Positions 1 through 8,942 of a stretch of DNA of 64,000 nucleotides are shown in pieces. This DNA is from an uncultured Coriobacteriales bacterium. GTDB lineage: Bacteria > Actinomycetota > Coriobacteriia > Coriobacteriales > UMGS124. The notes under the pieces are model-generated. The model was not told where the DNA came from. It did not search any database and was given only the letters and a program-made list of their open reading frames with translations. Made by a program: the position numbers and the translations under genes. How positions within the stretch are numbered: position 1 is the first letter of the stretch; the number at the start of each line of letters is the position of its first letter. The DNA lies in assembly GCA_934636245.1 (NCBI GenBank), contig CAKUAI010000017.1:1-64000 (forward strand), in the 5' to 3' direction.

Positions 1-41
1 GGTTCGCGCGGCCGCCCCACTGGGGTGCGGCGCGAGGGAGA

Positions 42-71
42 ACTATACACGCAGGCGCAGGCTGGGGGCAA
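42..71 (-). promoter_or_regulatory. Candidate sigma70 promoter reading out of the window
   Basis: On the minus strand TTGCCC (66-71) and TATAGT (42-47) are separated by 18 bp. If real, it drives a gene to the left of the window. This rests on sequence match only. Confidence 0.3.
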
Positions 72-437
72 GGGCGGATCGGTGCCTGCACAGGATGGAC
101 ACAAGTCGGGGGATAATGGAAGTTTAGGCATCTTTCCCGCCCACATGGCGGGGACGCGGGGACGCGGGGGCTCCGGGCCGGCCGCCGCGGCCGGGCAAGC
201 CCGCGCCAACAAACCAGGCTCCGACGCCCCGGATACGCGGCGGCTCGGCGGACAATTGGCCGTCCACCACAGCCGCCCGCGATTAACAACATTACAGCGG
301 CCCCCGCCCATCAGGGCGGGCGACGAGGATGGGCTTAGCGGACGAAGTTCAGTACGTGCCCTTACCCGCACAAAAGGCATGCACTTCTTTGCGACGCCTC
401 TCTCCCGCCGGCCTCGCCCCGCCTCCATGAACGCAAA

Positions 438-469
438 GGGCCCGCCTCCCCTTGTAGGAAAGCGGGCCC
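438..469 (-). terminator. Hairpin after the EamA gene
   Basis: Perfect 8-bp stem GGGCCCGC (438-445) / GCGGGCCC (462-469) starting 8 bases after the stop codon of the minus-strand transporter gene. The following minus-strand sequence is only moderately T-rich (CCCTTTGCG), so this is a plausible but weak intrinsic terminator. Confidence 0.55.
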
Positions 470-476
470 CATGAAT

Positions 477-1466
477 CTATGATTCGCAAGCCTTCTCTGC
501 TCGCAACTTTTCTTCTGGCTCTATCTCCATGCTTTCTTCCGGCATGGGGTCTGACTTCATGCGTCTACGACCTCGGAACTCGCTGGCGGCGATGGCGGCG
601 AAAATCAGCGCGAAACCGCTCATCATCCTCACCGTGATTGCTTCGTTATAGAAAAGCATGCTGAACAGTGTGCCAAAAACGCTTTCCAAGGAACAAAGGA
701 GTCCGATTTCGGCTGGTTGCAGGTGCTTCTGCGCGGTGTTTTGCGCCGTGCTCGCAAAACAGGTGCCTAGGACGACCACGTATGCCAGGCGCCAGATGGT
801 GTCGGGCGAGGTCAATATCTCGGCACTTGGCAGCCCAGAGACGAACACGCCTGTTACACAGCCGAGAATGCCCGCGACGATCAGCTCGACGATTGTCACC
901 ACGAGGACATCGTTGGTCCCCATGAACAAAGCGATAGCTATAATCTCTCCGCCATACAAAAACGCCGAGAGCACGCTGACGCCATCGCCCCAGCTCATCC
1001 CCATCTCATCCTGCAGGCTCACCAAGCCGATTCCCACGACGCAGATAAGTGCGCATACCATGTTGCGTTTCGTGGGACGCTTGTGGGCAACGAGCCACCA
1101 CAGGAAGGGTGTGGTGATGCAATAGCAGGGAGAAAGGAACGCGTTTCTCGACGGCGTGGTTCCCTCAAGGCCCAAAAACTGCGAGCCGAAACCGAGAAAC
1201 GCAAACAAGCCGATGACTACGCCGGCTTTGATCGCCTGGCGGTTTATATGTCGACGCACGTGGTTGAAGGAAAGGACGAGCATGATGGTCGCTGCGCAAA
1301 TAAACCTGATGCCGATGACCCAGAAGCTGCCAAGCGACTCAACGATGGGCTTGGCCACCACAAAATTGCCGCCCCAAATCATGGTGGCGGCGATGAGAGC
1401 CGTGCGATACACCCAAAGTGGGAGCGCGCGCCTGACAGGCTGGGTACAATCCAAGGTGTCTGACAT
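477..1466 (-). CDS. EamA/DMT-family transporter, likely metabolite exporter
   Basis: Polytopic inner-membrane protein of about 329 residues, the usual length of the ten-helix EamA (drug/metabolite transporter) family. The first helix contains the family-typical AATMIWGGNFVVAKP segment, and two related five-helix halves follow. The C-terminus is a charged tail rich in Glu and Lys. The start was placed at the ATG at 1466 because AGGAAA lies 6 bases upstream; the in-frame extension further upstream reads poorly and has no ribosome site. It is a single-gene unit with its own hairpin, divergent from the DUF697 gene. The family exports amino acids, nucleotides or drugs; the substrate cannot be told here. 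Confidence 0.85.
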   Translation of the reverse strand: MSDTLDCTQPVRRALPLWVYRTALIAATMIWGGNFVVAKPIVESLGSFWVIGIRFICAATIMLVLSFNHVRRHINRQAIKAGVVIGLFAFLGFGSQFLGLEGTTPSRNAFLSPCYCITTPFLWWLVAHKRPTKRNMVCALICVVGIGLVSLQDEMGMSWGDGVSVLSAFLYGGEIIAIALFMGTNDVLVVTIVELIVAGILGCVTGVFVSGLPSAEILTSPDTIWRLAYVVVLGTCFASTAQNTAQKHLQPAEIGLLCSLESVFGTLFSMLFYNEAITVRMMSGFALIFAAIAASEFRGRRRMKSDPMPEESMEIEPEEKLRAEKACES

Positions 1467-1549
1467 TGCGTTTCCTGTCTCATCAAGTGAACAGCCAACA
1501 AATAACAACAGTCTAGCCAGACGCATGAATTAAGCCAATGGAGGCAAAG

Positions 1550-2620
1550 GTGCAGCGACGAAACGACACAGCCGCAACCGAGAAGGCGATGAGCCGCTTG
1601 CTTGTGGGAGCCGTCATCGTGCTCGTGGTCTTGAGCGCGCTCGGCGGTATCCTTACCGTGGGCGACCATCTGATGGGCGCGAGTCCCGTGCTTGGAGGCA
1701 TTTTTTACGCAGCAATTGCCATTCTTCTTATAGTAGGCATCGGCTATCCCGTCGTTCAGATTTCCAAGCGGCCCGTTTTTGGGCTGTACCAGCTCGAACA
1801 AGGCAGCGAACGCCAACGCGACAGGCACTGCGCGATGCTTGCCGACAACATGTTTGCCACAGGGCAGCTTACCGCAGAGCAGCAGGCACTTGTGGCAAAC
1901 GCCCTGGTCAGCCATGATTCACAGACGATTGCAAGCATCTTTCGCACAACATGCATGCCCCTTGTAAACGACCGCATCAAGACTGCCGCCAAGAGGTCGT
2001 TTCTTGCAAGCGCCATCGCACGCGGAGCCCTCGTGGAGGCGCTTACCATGGCGTCCATCAGCCTCGACCTGGTGCGTGCAATCGTTGAGGTGTGCGGCTT
2101 CCGACCGACGAAGGCGGGGTTGGCGCGCCTGTACACGCGCGTCATGGCGAGCGCCCTCATCGCAGGCGGTGTGGAAGACATGGACCTCGAGCAGGTATTC
2201 AGCGAGGCACTCGGGTCAGGTGCAGGCGCAAAGGCGTCCGGTCTGCTCCTGGGCGGGGCAACCGATGGACTTGTTGGTGCCTACCTGGTGTTTCGCATCG
2301 GAGTCATCACGCGTGACTATCTGTTTGCCCAAACCGAGCCCGTGCGCGAGCAGATGAGGAGGGCGTCGTTTGGCGAGGCGGCCCAGCTCATGAAGGACAG
2401 CGGGTTCATCGCCGACGTGGCGCAATGGGTAAAGGCAGGCGTCACCGACGTAGCCAAGTCGGCCGCAGACGGGGTCAGCGACTTTGCCAAGGCGACGGCC
2501 TCGGGGGCCGCAGGTCTGGTGCGCTCGGCGGGCGCCGGCATTTCAGGCGCAGCGCAGGCTGCGGCTACGGGATTGGCAGGCGGCGTACGGCGCATCGCGT
2601 CGGGACCGAAGAGCCGATGA
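1550..2620 (+). CDS. DUF697/YcjF-like membrane protein
   Basis: About 356 residues. Two hydrophobic helices near the N-terminus (from LLVGAVIVLVVLSALGG and IFYAAIAILLIVGIGY) are followed by a long helical domain with the glycine-rich, Ala-rich look of the DUF697 family (ASALIAGG and GLLLGGATDGLVGAYLVFRIG). The C-terminal 90 residues are an amphipathic Ala/Gly/Ser-rich helix series (GVSDFAKATASGAAGLVRSAG). GTG at 1550 is preferred because GGAGG lies 5 bases before it; an ATG at 1538 gives four more residues but has no ribosome site. DUF697 proteins are uncharacterised and often sit beside GTPases, but none is next to this gene. Function unknown. Confidence 0.6.
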   Translation: MQRRNDTAATEKAMSRLLVGAVIVLVVLSALGGILTVGDHLMGASPVLGGIFYAAIAILLIVGIGYPVVQISKRPVFGLYQLEQGSERQRDRHCAMLADNMFATGQLTAEQQALVANALVSHDSQTIASIFRTTCMPLVNDRIKTAAKRSFLASAIARGALVEALTMASISLDLVRAIVEVCGFRPTKAGLARLYTRVMASALIAGGVEDMDLEQVFSEALGSGAGAKASGLLLGGATDGLVGAYLVFRIGVITRDYLFAQTEPVREQMRRASFGEAAQLMKDSGFIADVAQWVKAGVTDVAKSAADGVSDFAKATASGAAGLVRSAGAGISGAAQAAATGLAGGVRRIASGPKSR

Positions 2621-2860
2621 AGAGCAGGCGAGCAGAGGCGGCGTCGCAAAAAACGGCGTAAGGCACGACTGCTGGCAGAAGCTGCCGCATTGCTGGAAAC
2701 ACTCTACTGAGGCAGCTCGGTATCGCGCGAGCGCCGGTCCCCAAAATGGGCCCGTGCGCTAGGGAAGCGACGATTACGTCCAATCGGCTTCATCGAACGC
2801 GGCTTCTACCTGCGGTGCTATATGGGGAAACGCCGTACAGCCCACTTGTTCATCGGTTTC

Positions 2861-3823
2861 TTAGAACATATTGCGCTCTTTGAACTCCGCCTGGACCGTG
2901 CGCAGCATGAGGTCGACGTCGTCCAAACCAAGGTGGCGTTCCTTTTCGGACGGCTTGAGTGTGCCGCGGCGGCGAGCCCAGTTCTCAAGCGAGGCAGGCG
3001 AGGACTCGCGCGGCAGAATGCGCACCTCGGGATCGAGGCGACGGCAGATGTCGCGTGTGTCGATGGGAATGATTTTTCCTGCTTTGCGCGCCTCCGCGTA
3101 CCCATCGAGGTGAAGCATGAACCAGGAATCCTCAAACGCCGCGTTGTGCGCCATGTAGGGATATGTGGTGAGCGCAGCCAAAATCGCCTTCTGCAGCTCC
3201 TTGTTCTTACGAAAGGGCTTCTTGCCCTCAACGTCGGCCCACTCGATATGGTGGATGTCGCTTAAGGGAATGCCCAGCTCCTTGTACATGGAGGGCACGC
3301 CGCAGTAGGCGACGTAGCCCTCATCGCATGTGGTGTCGGGCCCCAGGCGCATGACCTGCAGGCCCACGTTGAGGATGCAGCCGCGGTCGGGGTAGCGATC
3401 GGTGGTCTCGATGTCGATGCCCACCACGGTGCCCGATACCGGCGCGTTGACATAGGCACTTGCCAGGTCTTTTGCACCAGCGCCAGCCTCGCGGGCCACA
3501 TCCTCGTAGCTGCGGCGCTGAAGAGCGGCCACGCCGCGCACAAGGTCGGACTCCGTGAGGCCTCGCGACAGGCTCGTGCCGCGAGTATCGCGCAGGCGCG
3601 CAGCGCCGAACTCGTCGCACGTCTCGCGGTTACGGTCCGCAAGATCGAGAATCGCCCTGAACGGCACGGGCTCCGCCCCGGCGGGGGCGTCCTTCCAAGC
3701 CGCCAGGAGCAGCGAGATAGCCTCCTCGTTGCGCTCGCGATCAGCAGTGAGCGTCGCGTCATCGCTAAAGAACCCAGGCAGTGCCAGGGCTGTTGCGTGC
3801 TCTATCGCCTGTGCGAGATTCAA
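2861..3823 (-). CDS. DnaQ/RNase T-fold 3'-5' exonuclease
   Basis: 320 residues. The C-terminal two thirds carry the DEDDh exonuclease motifs: ExoI VGIDIETTDRYPDRG (D and E), ExoII YMAHNAAFEDSWF (the HNAxFD-like block), and ExoIII HLGLDDVDLM with the general-base His and final Asp. Two Mg ions would be bound by these acids. The first ~130 residues are a helical domain not seen in RNase T or the Pol III epsilon chain. Start is TTG at 3823 with AAGGAG 7 bases upstream. It lies 42 bp after the unknown gene upstream and is probably cotranscribed with it. The motifs support nuclease activity; the substrate (repair intermediate, RNA or foreign DNA) is open. Confidence 0.75.
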   Translation of the reverse strand: MNLAQAIEHATALALPGFFSDDATLTADRERNEEAISLLLAAWKDAPAGAEPVPFRAILDLADRNRETCDEFGAARLRDTRGTSLSRGLTESDLVRGVAALQRRSYEDVAREAGAGAKDLASAYVNAPVSGTVVGIDIETTDRYPDRGCILNVGLQVMRLGPDTTCDEGYVAYCGVPSMYKELGIPLSDIHHIEWADVEGKKPFRKNKELQKAILAALTTYPYMAHNAAFEDSWFMLHLDGYAEARKAGKIIPIDTRDICRRLDPEVRILPRESSPASLENWARRRGTLKPSEKERHLGLDDVDLMLRTVQAEFKERNMF

Positions 3824-3865
3824 CGGGAGGCTCCTTCGCGTGCTGACGTGCTGAACTACGTGGCG

Positions 3866-4840
3866 TTACTCGGCGTACAGGGTCGCGATGTCGCAAACCG
3901 GCGTGTTGGAAATGAGACGGCGTGCGAGGCTCTCCGCGAAACGAGAAGGCAGCTGAGCGGACATGATCTCGCGCGTGAAGCTCTCGTGACCCATGGAGTG
4001 ATTCGGGTCGGTGAGGTCGACGCCAGGCATGTACATGCGGCAGGAGCTGCGCGGGCAGGAGTACTCGCCGGAAGGCTCGTCGCGCACGAAGAGCTGGAGA
4101 AGCATCTCGCGCAGCGGCTCGTCGGACCAGTCGAGGATGTAGACGTTGGCGATGCCCAGGGCACGGCGGGCGAGCTGCTTGGCCTGCTCGGGGACCTTGC
4201 CGTCATAGCCCGTGGAGAAGAGCACGAGCGGCACCTGGCGGCCGGAATCGACCAAGGCGGTCGCGAACTGGTCAAACGTGTCGGTGTGCAGCTTGACGGG
4301 GGCACCTACCAGGGGCGTCGTGCCCTTCTTGGCGGTAAAGCCCGGCATGTCGATGAGACCACGGACAAACGAGGGAGCCGCGATGGTATCGGGCAGCTCG
4401 GTGTCTTCCTCATCAAGCGTGCGGCACATGGACTGGATGGAGACGCGGCAGGTCTCGGAATCGATGCGCTCCAGGCAGACCGTGGTGTGCCAGCGGCGCT
4501 CCTCGCGGTTTGCGTCGGGCTCGTCGTACTCGAGAACCCAGGCCTCGATGGCGCCGTCGGCATCGCGCACGCAAGCCGTGGCAAGGGCCGGCCAGCGGTC
4601 CTCGTCGTATTCGCCGCCGCGATAGTCCTCGGGCATGGCGTATTCCCACATCATGGGGAACATGCCGCGGTCCTCAACGTCGTCGATCACAGGGCTGCCG
4701 TTGTACATCGACTCCTTGGACAGCACCCACTCGCACACGCTGGCAGCAGCGCTGGCAAGCGGGTCGCGCAGGGAGCCCTCGGTACGCTTGAGCTCGAAGG
4801 ACGAGCGATGACGAAGACGGGCGTTGGGATTGATGGTCAT
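3866..4840 (-). CDS. Uncharacterised protein paired with the exonuclease
   Basis: About 324 residues, acidic, apparently cytosolic, with no signal peptide or membrane segment. I do not recognise the family. Conserved-looking blocks are WEYAMPEDYRGGEYDEDRWP, a beta-rich middle (WHTTVCLERIDSETCRVSIQ), VPLVLFSTGYDGKVPEQAKQ, and a C-terminal part with SCPRSSCRMYMPG. ATG at 4840 is chosen (GAG 9 bases before it); a GTG at 4864 is possible. It precedes the exonuclease gene by 42 bp on the same strand, so the two products may act together. Confidence 0.5.
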   Translation of the reverse strand: MTINPNARLRHRSSFELKRTEGSLRDPLASAAASVCEWVLSKESMYNGSPVIDDVEDRGMFPMMWEYAMPEDYRGGEYDEDRWPALATACVRDADGAIEAWVLEYDEPDANREERRWHTTVCLERIDSETCRVSIQSMCRTLDEEDTELPDTIAAPSFVRGLIDMPGFTAKKGTTPLVGAPVKLHTDTFDQFATALVDSGRQVPLVLFSTGYDGKVPEQAKQLARRALGIANVYILDWSDEPLREMLLQLFVRDEPSGEYSCPRSSCRMYMPGVDLTDPNHSMGHESFTREIMSAQLPSRFAESLARRLISNTPVCDIATLYAE

Positions 4841-4989
4841 GAAAATCAACTCGCTTAAGTTCACCGCCGGGCTTCCTTCGCCCGACGCAGGATCGAGCGA
4901 GATTGTACGACGTGGGCACAGCGAGCTTGAGCACGACCGATGGAGTCGCAAAGAAAGCGGAGACGGACGGCCCGCCGAAGAAAGGGCGG

Positions 4990-5982
4990 CTATCCGATAT
5001 TGAGCCCGCAGGCTTCGGGGGCACCGAGCACGATATTCATGTTCTGGATGGCGGCGCCCGAGGCGCCCTTGCCGAGGTTGTCGAAGCGGGCGACCAGGGT
5101 CATGCGCTCGTCGTTGCCCACCACGGCGACCTGCATGTCGTCTCGACCGGAGAAGGCAGCGGCGGACATGAAACCGCCCTCATCGGCTGCACGCTCGAAG
5201 CGGACAAGGCCGCTACCAGGAGCGTAAGCACGCGCATAGGCGTCGGCCACGGCGGCAAGGTCACAGCCCTGGGAGAGGTCGCGCGAGGTGAGGGGCACGA
5301 TGACCTCCATGCCCGCATAGTACGGTGCGATGACGGGGCAGAAGACAGGGGCGTTCTTAAGGCCGCAGACCTTGACCATCTCAGGCAAGTGCTTGTGCGT
5401 CTGGCCGAGCGCGTAGAGACGAGGGGCCTGCAAAAGGCCGTCTTCCGGGATGACCGCACTGGACGTGGCACCGTCGACGCCGCTGCCCTCCACGCATGTC
5501 GCACCCTGCTCATACTGGGCAATCGTCTTTTTGCCACCACCGGAATACCCGGTGAGCGATGTGGCGCTGAGCTGCGCGTCGGCACGGATGACGCCTGCGG
5601 CAACGAGGGGCGCGACGAGAGCGATGAAGCCGCTCGCGTGACAACCGGGGTTGGCGATGCGCTTGGAGGCGACGATGCGCTCGCGCAGACCTCCCACCTC
5701 GGGGAAGCCATAGGTCCAGCCGGGGGCGGTACGGTGCGCGGTGGAGGTGTCGATGACGACCGTGTTGGGATTCTCCACAAGCGCGACCGCCTCGATGGCG
5801 GCGGCGTCGGGCAGGCAGAGGAAGGCGATGTCGGCGGAGTTGAGCGCCTCGGCACGAGCGACAGGGTCTTTGCGCAGCTCATAGGGCACGCTGAGCAGTT
5901 CGATGTCGACACGGCCCGCGAGCCTGTCGTGGATGCGCAGACCGGTGGTGCCCGCCTCGCCGTCGATGAAGACCTTCGTCAT
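4990..5982 (-). CDS. argC: N-acetyl-gamma-glutamyl-phosphate reductase, type 2
   Basis: Catalyses NADPH-dependent reduction of N-acetylglutamyl phosphate to the semialdehyde in arginine synthesis. The 330-residue length, the start MTKVFIDGEAGTTGLRI with its nucleotide-binding loop, and the active-site Cys in ANPGCHASGF mark the short type 2 ArgC subfamily. Further family blocks are SLTGYSGGGKK and GQTHKHLPEM. ATG at 5982 is preceded by GGAAGGACAAGCAC, a good ribosome site; the frame extends further upstream without one. No other arg gene is in the window, so this argC is separated from argJBD, which is unusual because these genes are normally clustered. Confidence 0.93.
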   Translation of the reverse strand: MTKVFIDGEAGTTGLRIHDRLAGRVDIELLSVPYELRKDPVARAEALNSADIAFLCLPDAAAIEAVALVENPNTVVIDTSTAHRTAPGWTYGFPEVGGLRERIVASKRIANPGCHASGFIALVAPLVAAGVIRADAQLSATSLTGYSGGGKKTIAQYEQGATCVEGSGVDGATSSAVIPEDGLLQAPRLYALGQTHKHLPEMVKVCGLKNAPVFCPVIAPYYAGMEVIVPLTSRDLSQGCDLAAVADAYARAYAPGSGLVRFERAADEGGFMSAAAFSGRDDMQVAVVGNDERMTLVARFDNLGKGASGAAIQNMNIVLGAPEACGLNIG

Positions 5983-6148
5983 GTGCTTGTCCTTCCCGCC
6001 TTGGACGCACGCTGATGAGCGCGCATGTTTGTTGGGGTGGAAGTGTATACCAAACAGGGGCAATGACCAGGCACATCGGCCAAAGCACATATCACGCGGC
6101 AGACGGGATTGGGATGCGGGCGCAACGGCGACGGGATGACCTAAACGG

Positions 6149-7828
6149 CTACCGCTCCCCTAGGACGTCTTGGACTGCTTGCGCGATTGCGTCTGCGGCG
6201 GGACGTGCCTGGTTGGGAGCAAGACCCGCGAAGTTCATCACGTACGTGCCGTCGTAGCCGGGTGCCAGTGCCTGGCCGGGGGCGCAGAACGCGGACAGCG
6301 GCGACAGGACAACGCCGCGGGCGCGCGCCGCTTGCAGGAAGGCCTCGGCGGGACCGGGCACATCCACGTGCATGAGGAAGTGAAGGCCCGCCTCGGTTGC
6401 CTCGGTTTGGATGCGGTCGGCAACAAGACAGCTGCGCAACGCATCTACCAGCTCGTTTTTGAGAGAGCGATAGTAGGCGCGCGTGCGCGCAACGTGCCGC
6501 TCGTATTCACCCGTAGAAATGAAGTGGGCCAGGGCGAGCTGCTCGGTAGCCGAAACCGTGGAGGAGTAGAAGCCAAGTTTCTCCTGGTAGACAGCCATAA
6601 GAGGCCCAGGGAGAACCATGTAGGCCATACGGAAGGAGGAGCCCAGGCTCTTGGCGAACGTGTTGGTGTAGATGACGCACGACGAGGCGTCCACGCTCAT
6701 GAGCGCCGGGATGGGACGGCCCGAGAGGCGGAACTCGCAGTCGTAGTCGTCCTCGACGATGTAGCGCCCTGGCTGCTCGCTTGCCCAGGCAAGAAGCTCG
6801 TAGCGACGCGCGACCGACGTGACCAGGCCCGTGGGGAACTGGTGCGAGGGCATGATGTGGGCGACGTTTACCCCACTTGCCCGCAGGTGGGACATGCTGA
6901 TGCCACCGTCATCGAGCGGGATGTAGGCAAGCTTGGCGTCGTTTGCCCGATAGATGCTCACGAGGCGCGAATATCCCGGCGTCTCAACCGCGTAGCCGCA
7001 TTCGCGCCCAAGCAGCTGCACGATGAGGTTGTCGAGCACCTGGGAGCCCGCCGCAACGACGATCTGCTCCGGACTCACCCGCATGCCTCGAAACGAACGC
7101 AGGTAGTCGGCTAGTTGAGCGCGCAGGGCGAGGGTACCTTGGGCGCATGTGTCGCCAAGCAGGGACTGCTCGGACTCGCGGCTCAGAACCTCGCGGACCG
7201 TTTTAGCCCAGCTGGAAAAGGGGAAGCGATCGAGCGAAAGCGAGCCTGTGGAGAAGTCGGCGATGAGGGGGGCGTGGGCTGGGGCGTCGGCGCTGGGGCG
7301 GGCGGCTCCAGCTGGCTGCTCCACCTGGCCTGGCTGGTCGCATTCAATAGGATGGGCTGCCGAGGCAAGGCAAGTGGAATCAGACTGCCCGCCTGTCTGC
7401 GCAAGCGGATTTGGTTCAGCAGGGCGGCTTGCATGCACGAGACGGCCAGGACCAGCAGGCCCGCCCGCCTGCGCAAGCGAATTTGGTTCGGCAGGCTTGT
7501 CTACACGCACGAGCGAGTAAGAACCAGCGGGTTGGCTTGCAGGCACAGGCAGGTCGGGTCTTTGCCCCAGATGTGTGGGCCTGACTTCCAGGTCACATGC
7601 ATAATAGCCGCGACGAGCCTCGGCACGGACGTAGCCTTCGGCCACAAGCTGGGAATATGCACCCTCGACCGTGATAAGGCTCACGCCGAGATGCTTAGCG
7701 AACGCACGCTTGGAGGGAAGGCGGCGGCCCGCAGGGATGGACCCGCCCTCTATATCTGCGCGGATGCAGAGATATAGATATTCATACAGGCTCTCGTCGC
7801 CGCGCTGGGAAAGGTCGTACGTCAGCAT
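6149..7828 (-). CDS. MocR-family (GntR-HTH plus aminotransferase-fold) regulator
   Basis: 559 residues. Residues 1-85 form a GntR winged helix (SLYEYLYLCIRADIEGGSIP, PSKRAFAKHLGVS), and from about 190 onward there is a fold-type I aminotransferase domain with the PLP lysine in TNTFAKSLGSSFRMAYM. MocR proteins such as PdxR and GabR use PLP as effector and bind DNA near their targets. The linker (residues 93-176) is unusually long and is seven imperfect 12-residue repeats rich in Pro, Ala and Gly. ATG at 7828 follows AAGGGGG. It lies 23 bp after tcdA on the same strand and is probably cotranscribed. Target genes unknown. Confidence 0.82.
   Translation of the reverse strand: MLTYDLSQRGDESLYEYLYLCIRADIEGGSIPAGRRLPSKRAFAKHLGVSLITVEGAYSQLVAEGYVRAEARRGYYACDLEVRPTHLGQRPDLPVPASQPAGSYSLVRVDKPAEPNSLAQAGGPAGPGRLVHASRPAEPNPLAQTGGQSDSTCLASAAHPIECDQPGQVEQPAGAARPSADAPAHAPLIADFSTGSLSLDRFPFSSWAKTVREVLSRESEQSLLGDTCAQGTLALRAQLADYLRSFRGMRVSPEQIVVAAGSQVLDNLIVQLLGRECGYAVETPGYSRLVSIYRANDAKLAYIPLDDGGISMSHLRASGVNVAHIMPSHQFPTGLVTSVARRYELLAWASEQPGRYIVEDDYDCEFRLSGRPIPALMSVDASSCVIYTNTFAKSLGSSFRMAYMVLPGPLMAVYQEKLGFYSSTVSATEQLALAHFISTGEYERHVARTRAYYRSLKNELVDALRSCLVADRIQTEATEAGLHFLMHVDVPGPAEAFLQAARARGVVLSPLSAFCAPGQALAPGYDGTYVMNFAGLAPNQARPAADAIAQAVQDVLGER
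7301..7552 (-). repeat. 36-bp tandem repeat inside the MocR linker
   Basis: Seven degenerate 12-codon units, including SLVRVDKPAEPN, SLAQAGGPAGPG, RLVHASRPAEPN and PLAQTGGQSDST. The array keeps the reading frame and lengthens the tether between the DNA-binding and PLP domains. Confidence 0.7.
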
Positions 7829-7851
7829 CGCCGGAGTCGCCCCCTTGTGGC

Positions 7852-8625
7852 CTACTCGTCGGCCTTGGCCGCCGAAGCCAAGAGGTCGCGCACGACCTCG
7901 GATGCGATGATAAGGCCCGCCACACTCGGCACGAACGAGACGGAGCCGGGTACCGCACGGCGGTCGAGACAGGTGCGGGCAGAACCGGGCGGGCAGACGC
8001 AGCCCTTCTTGCAGGCGGCGGCGCCATCGGGCACCTCGACAGAGGGCTCGCGCGAGTAGACGCACTTGAGCGCGGGGATGCCGCGACGACGAAGCTCGCG
8101 ACGCATGACACGGGCGAGACGGCACACCGAGGTGTCGTAGATGTCTGCCACCTCGAGCTTGGTGGGATCGAGCTTGTTGCCAGCACCCATGCACGAGATG
8201 ACAGGCGTGCCCGCCTCGTTAGCAGCCACGATGATGTCGAGCTTGGCGGTGACCGTGTCCACGGCGTCCACCACGTAATCGTACGCCGCGAAGTCGAACT
8301 CGCCGCGCGTCTGAGGCAGGTAGAAGCAGCAGTGTTTGGTGACCGTGCACCCCGGGTTGATGGAGGCGATGCGCTCGGCCATCGCGTCGACCTTGTAACG
8401 ACCGACCGTGTCCCATGTGGCGATGACCTGGCGGTTTATGTTGGTGATGCAGACCTTGTCGTCGTCGACGATATCGATGGCACCCACGCCGCAGCGGGCA
8501 AGCGCCTCAACGGCAAAGCCACCCACACCGCCCACGCCAAAGACGCAGACGCGAGCATGGTGGAGTGCCTCCACTCCGTCGTCACCGAGAAGAAGCCTCG
8601 TACGTGAGAATTGGTCGAGCAACAT
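7852..8625 (-). CDS. tcdA: tRNA threonylcarbamoyladenosine dehydratase, E1-like
   Basis: Activates t6A37 of tRNA with ATP to form the cyclic ct6A hydantoin. The 257-residue protein has the E1/MoeB/ThiF fold: VCVFGVGGVGGFAVEALARC is the nucleotide loop, followed by DDDKVCITNINRQ and DAVDTVTAKL. The C-terminal cysteines (CKKGCVCPPG) and the SVSFVPSVAGLIIASEVV block are typical of TcdA (YgdL/CsdL) rather than MoeB. ATG at 8625 has GGAGG 7 bases upstream; a TTG four codons earlier overlaps that ribosome site and is less likely. First gene of a two-gene unit with the MocR gene. Confidence 0.88.
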   Translation of the reverse strand: MLLDQFSRTRLLLGDDGVEALHHARVCVFGVGGVGGFAVEALARCGVGAIDIVDDDKVCITNINRQVIATWDTVGRYKVDAMAERIASINPGCTVTKHCCFYLPQTRGEFDFAAYDYVVDAVDTVTAKLDIIVAANEAGTPVISCMGAGNKLDPTKLEVADIYDTSVCRLARVMRRELRRRGIPALKCVYSREPSVEVPDGAAACKKGCVCPPGSARTCLDRRAVPGSVSFVPSVAGLIIASEVVRDLLASAAKADE

Positions 8626-8828
8626 GCGGGCCTCCAAACGATGTGCGCCTTATACCAGCGAGAAACACAGCCAGATACAGTCTGCCAAAAACGGCGCGGC
8701 CATGATAGCGCAGCCAAGCGGCACAAACGCCGAAGGCCCGCACGTGCATGAGAAATGGGCAGGACAGACGGTGGCATTGGTCTCTTCATAATCGAAGACA
8801 TAGCAGGCAAATCTGCTTCGTATGCGAA

Positions 8829-8866
8829 AACGCCCCCACTCCTCCGCAAAGAGAAATGGGGGCGTT
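8829..8866 (-). terminator. Intrinsic terminator of the surface-protein gene
   Basis: 10-bp stem AACGCCCCCA (8829-8838) / TGGGGGCGTT (8857-8866) followed on the minus strand by TTTTCG, about 75 bases after the stop codon. The rest of 8626-8942 holds nothing else I recognise apart from the tcdA upstream region. Confidence 0.8.
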
Positions 8867-8942
8867 CTTACGTCCAAGTCTCCTGATTATGCCTTACATC
8901 AGGAATAATGTCGTACACGAAAGAGCTTGAAAACTATCGAGC

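Larger units (their letters stand above)
1..476. other. Intergenic region, no gene recognised
   Basis: GC-rich stretch left of the first gene. It holds several short hairpins, for example a 7-bp stem CCCGCCC/GGGCGGG at 303-320, but no reading frame with a ribosome site and no rRNA, tRNA, RNase P, SRP or riboswitch core that I could recognise. The one long plus-strand frame is Arg/Pro/Gly-rich, has no family signature and looks like a product of base composition. Confidence 0.4.

Noticed and set aside
25..474. 149-residue frame at the left edge
   Set aside because: Low-complexity Arg/Gly/Pro composition and no homology signal or ribosome site.
1..476. Riboswitch or structural RNA at the left edge
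   Set aside because: Checked by eye for B12, TPP, glycine, SRP, tmRNA and RNase P conserved blocks; none found.
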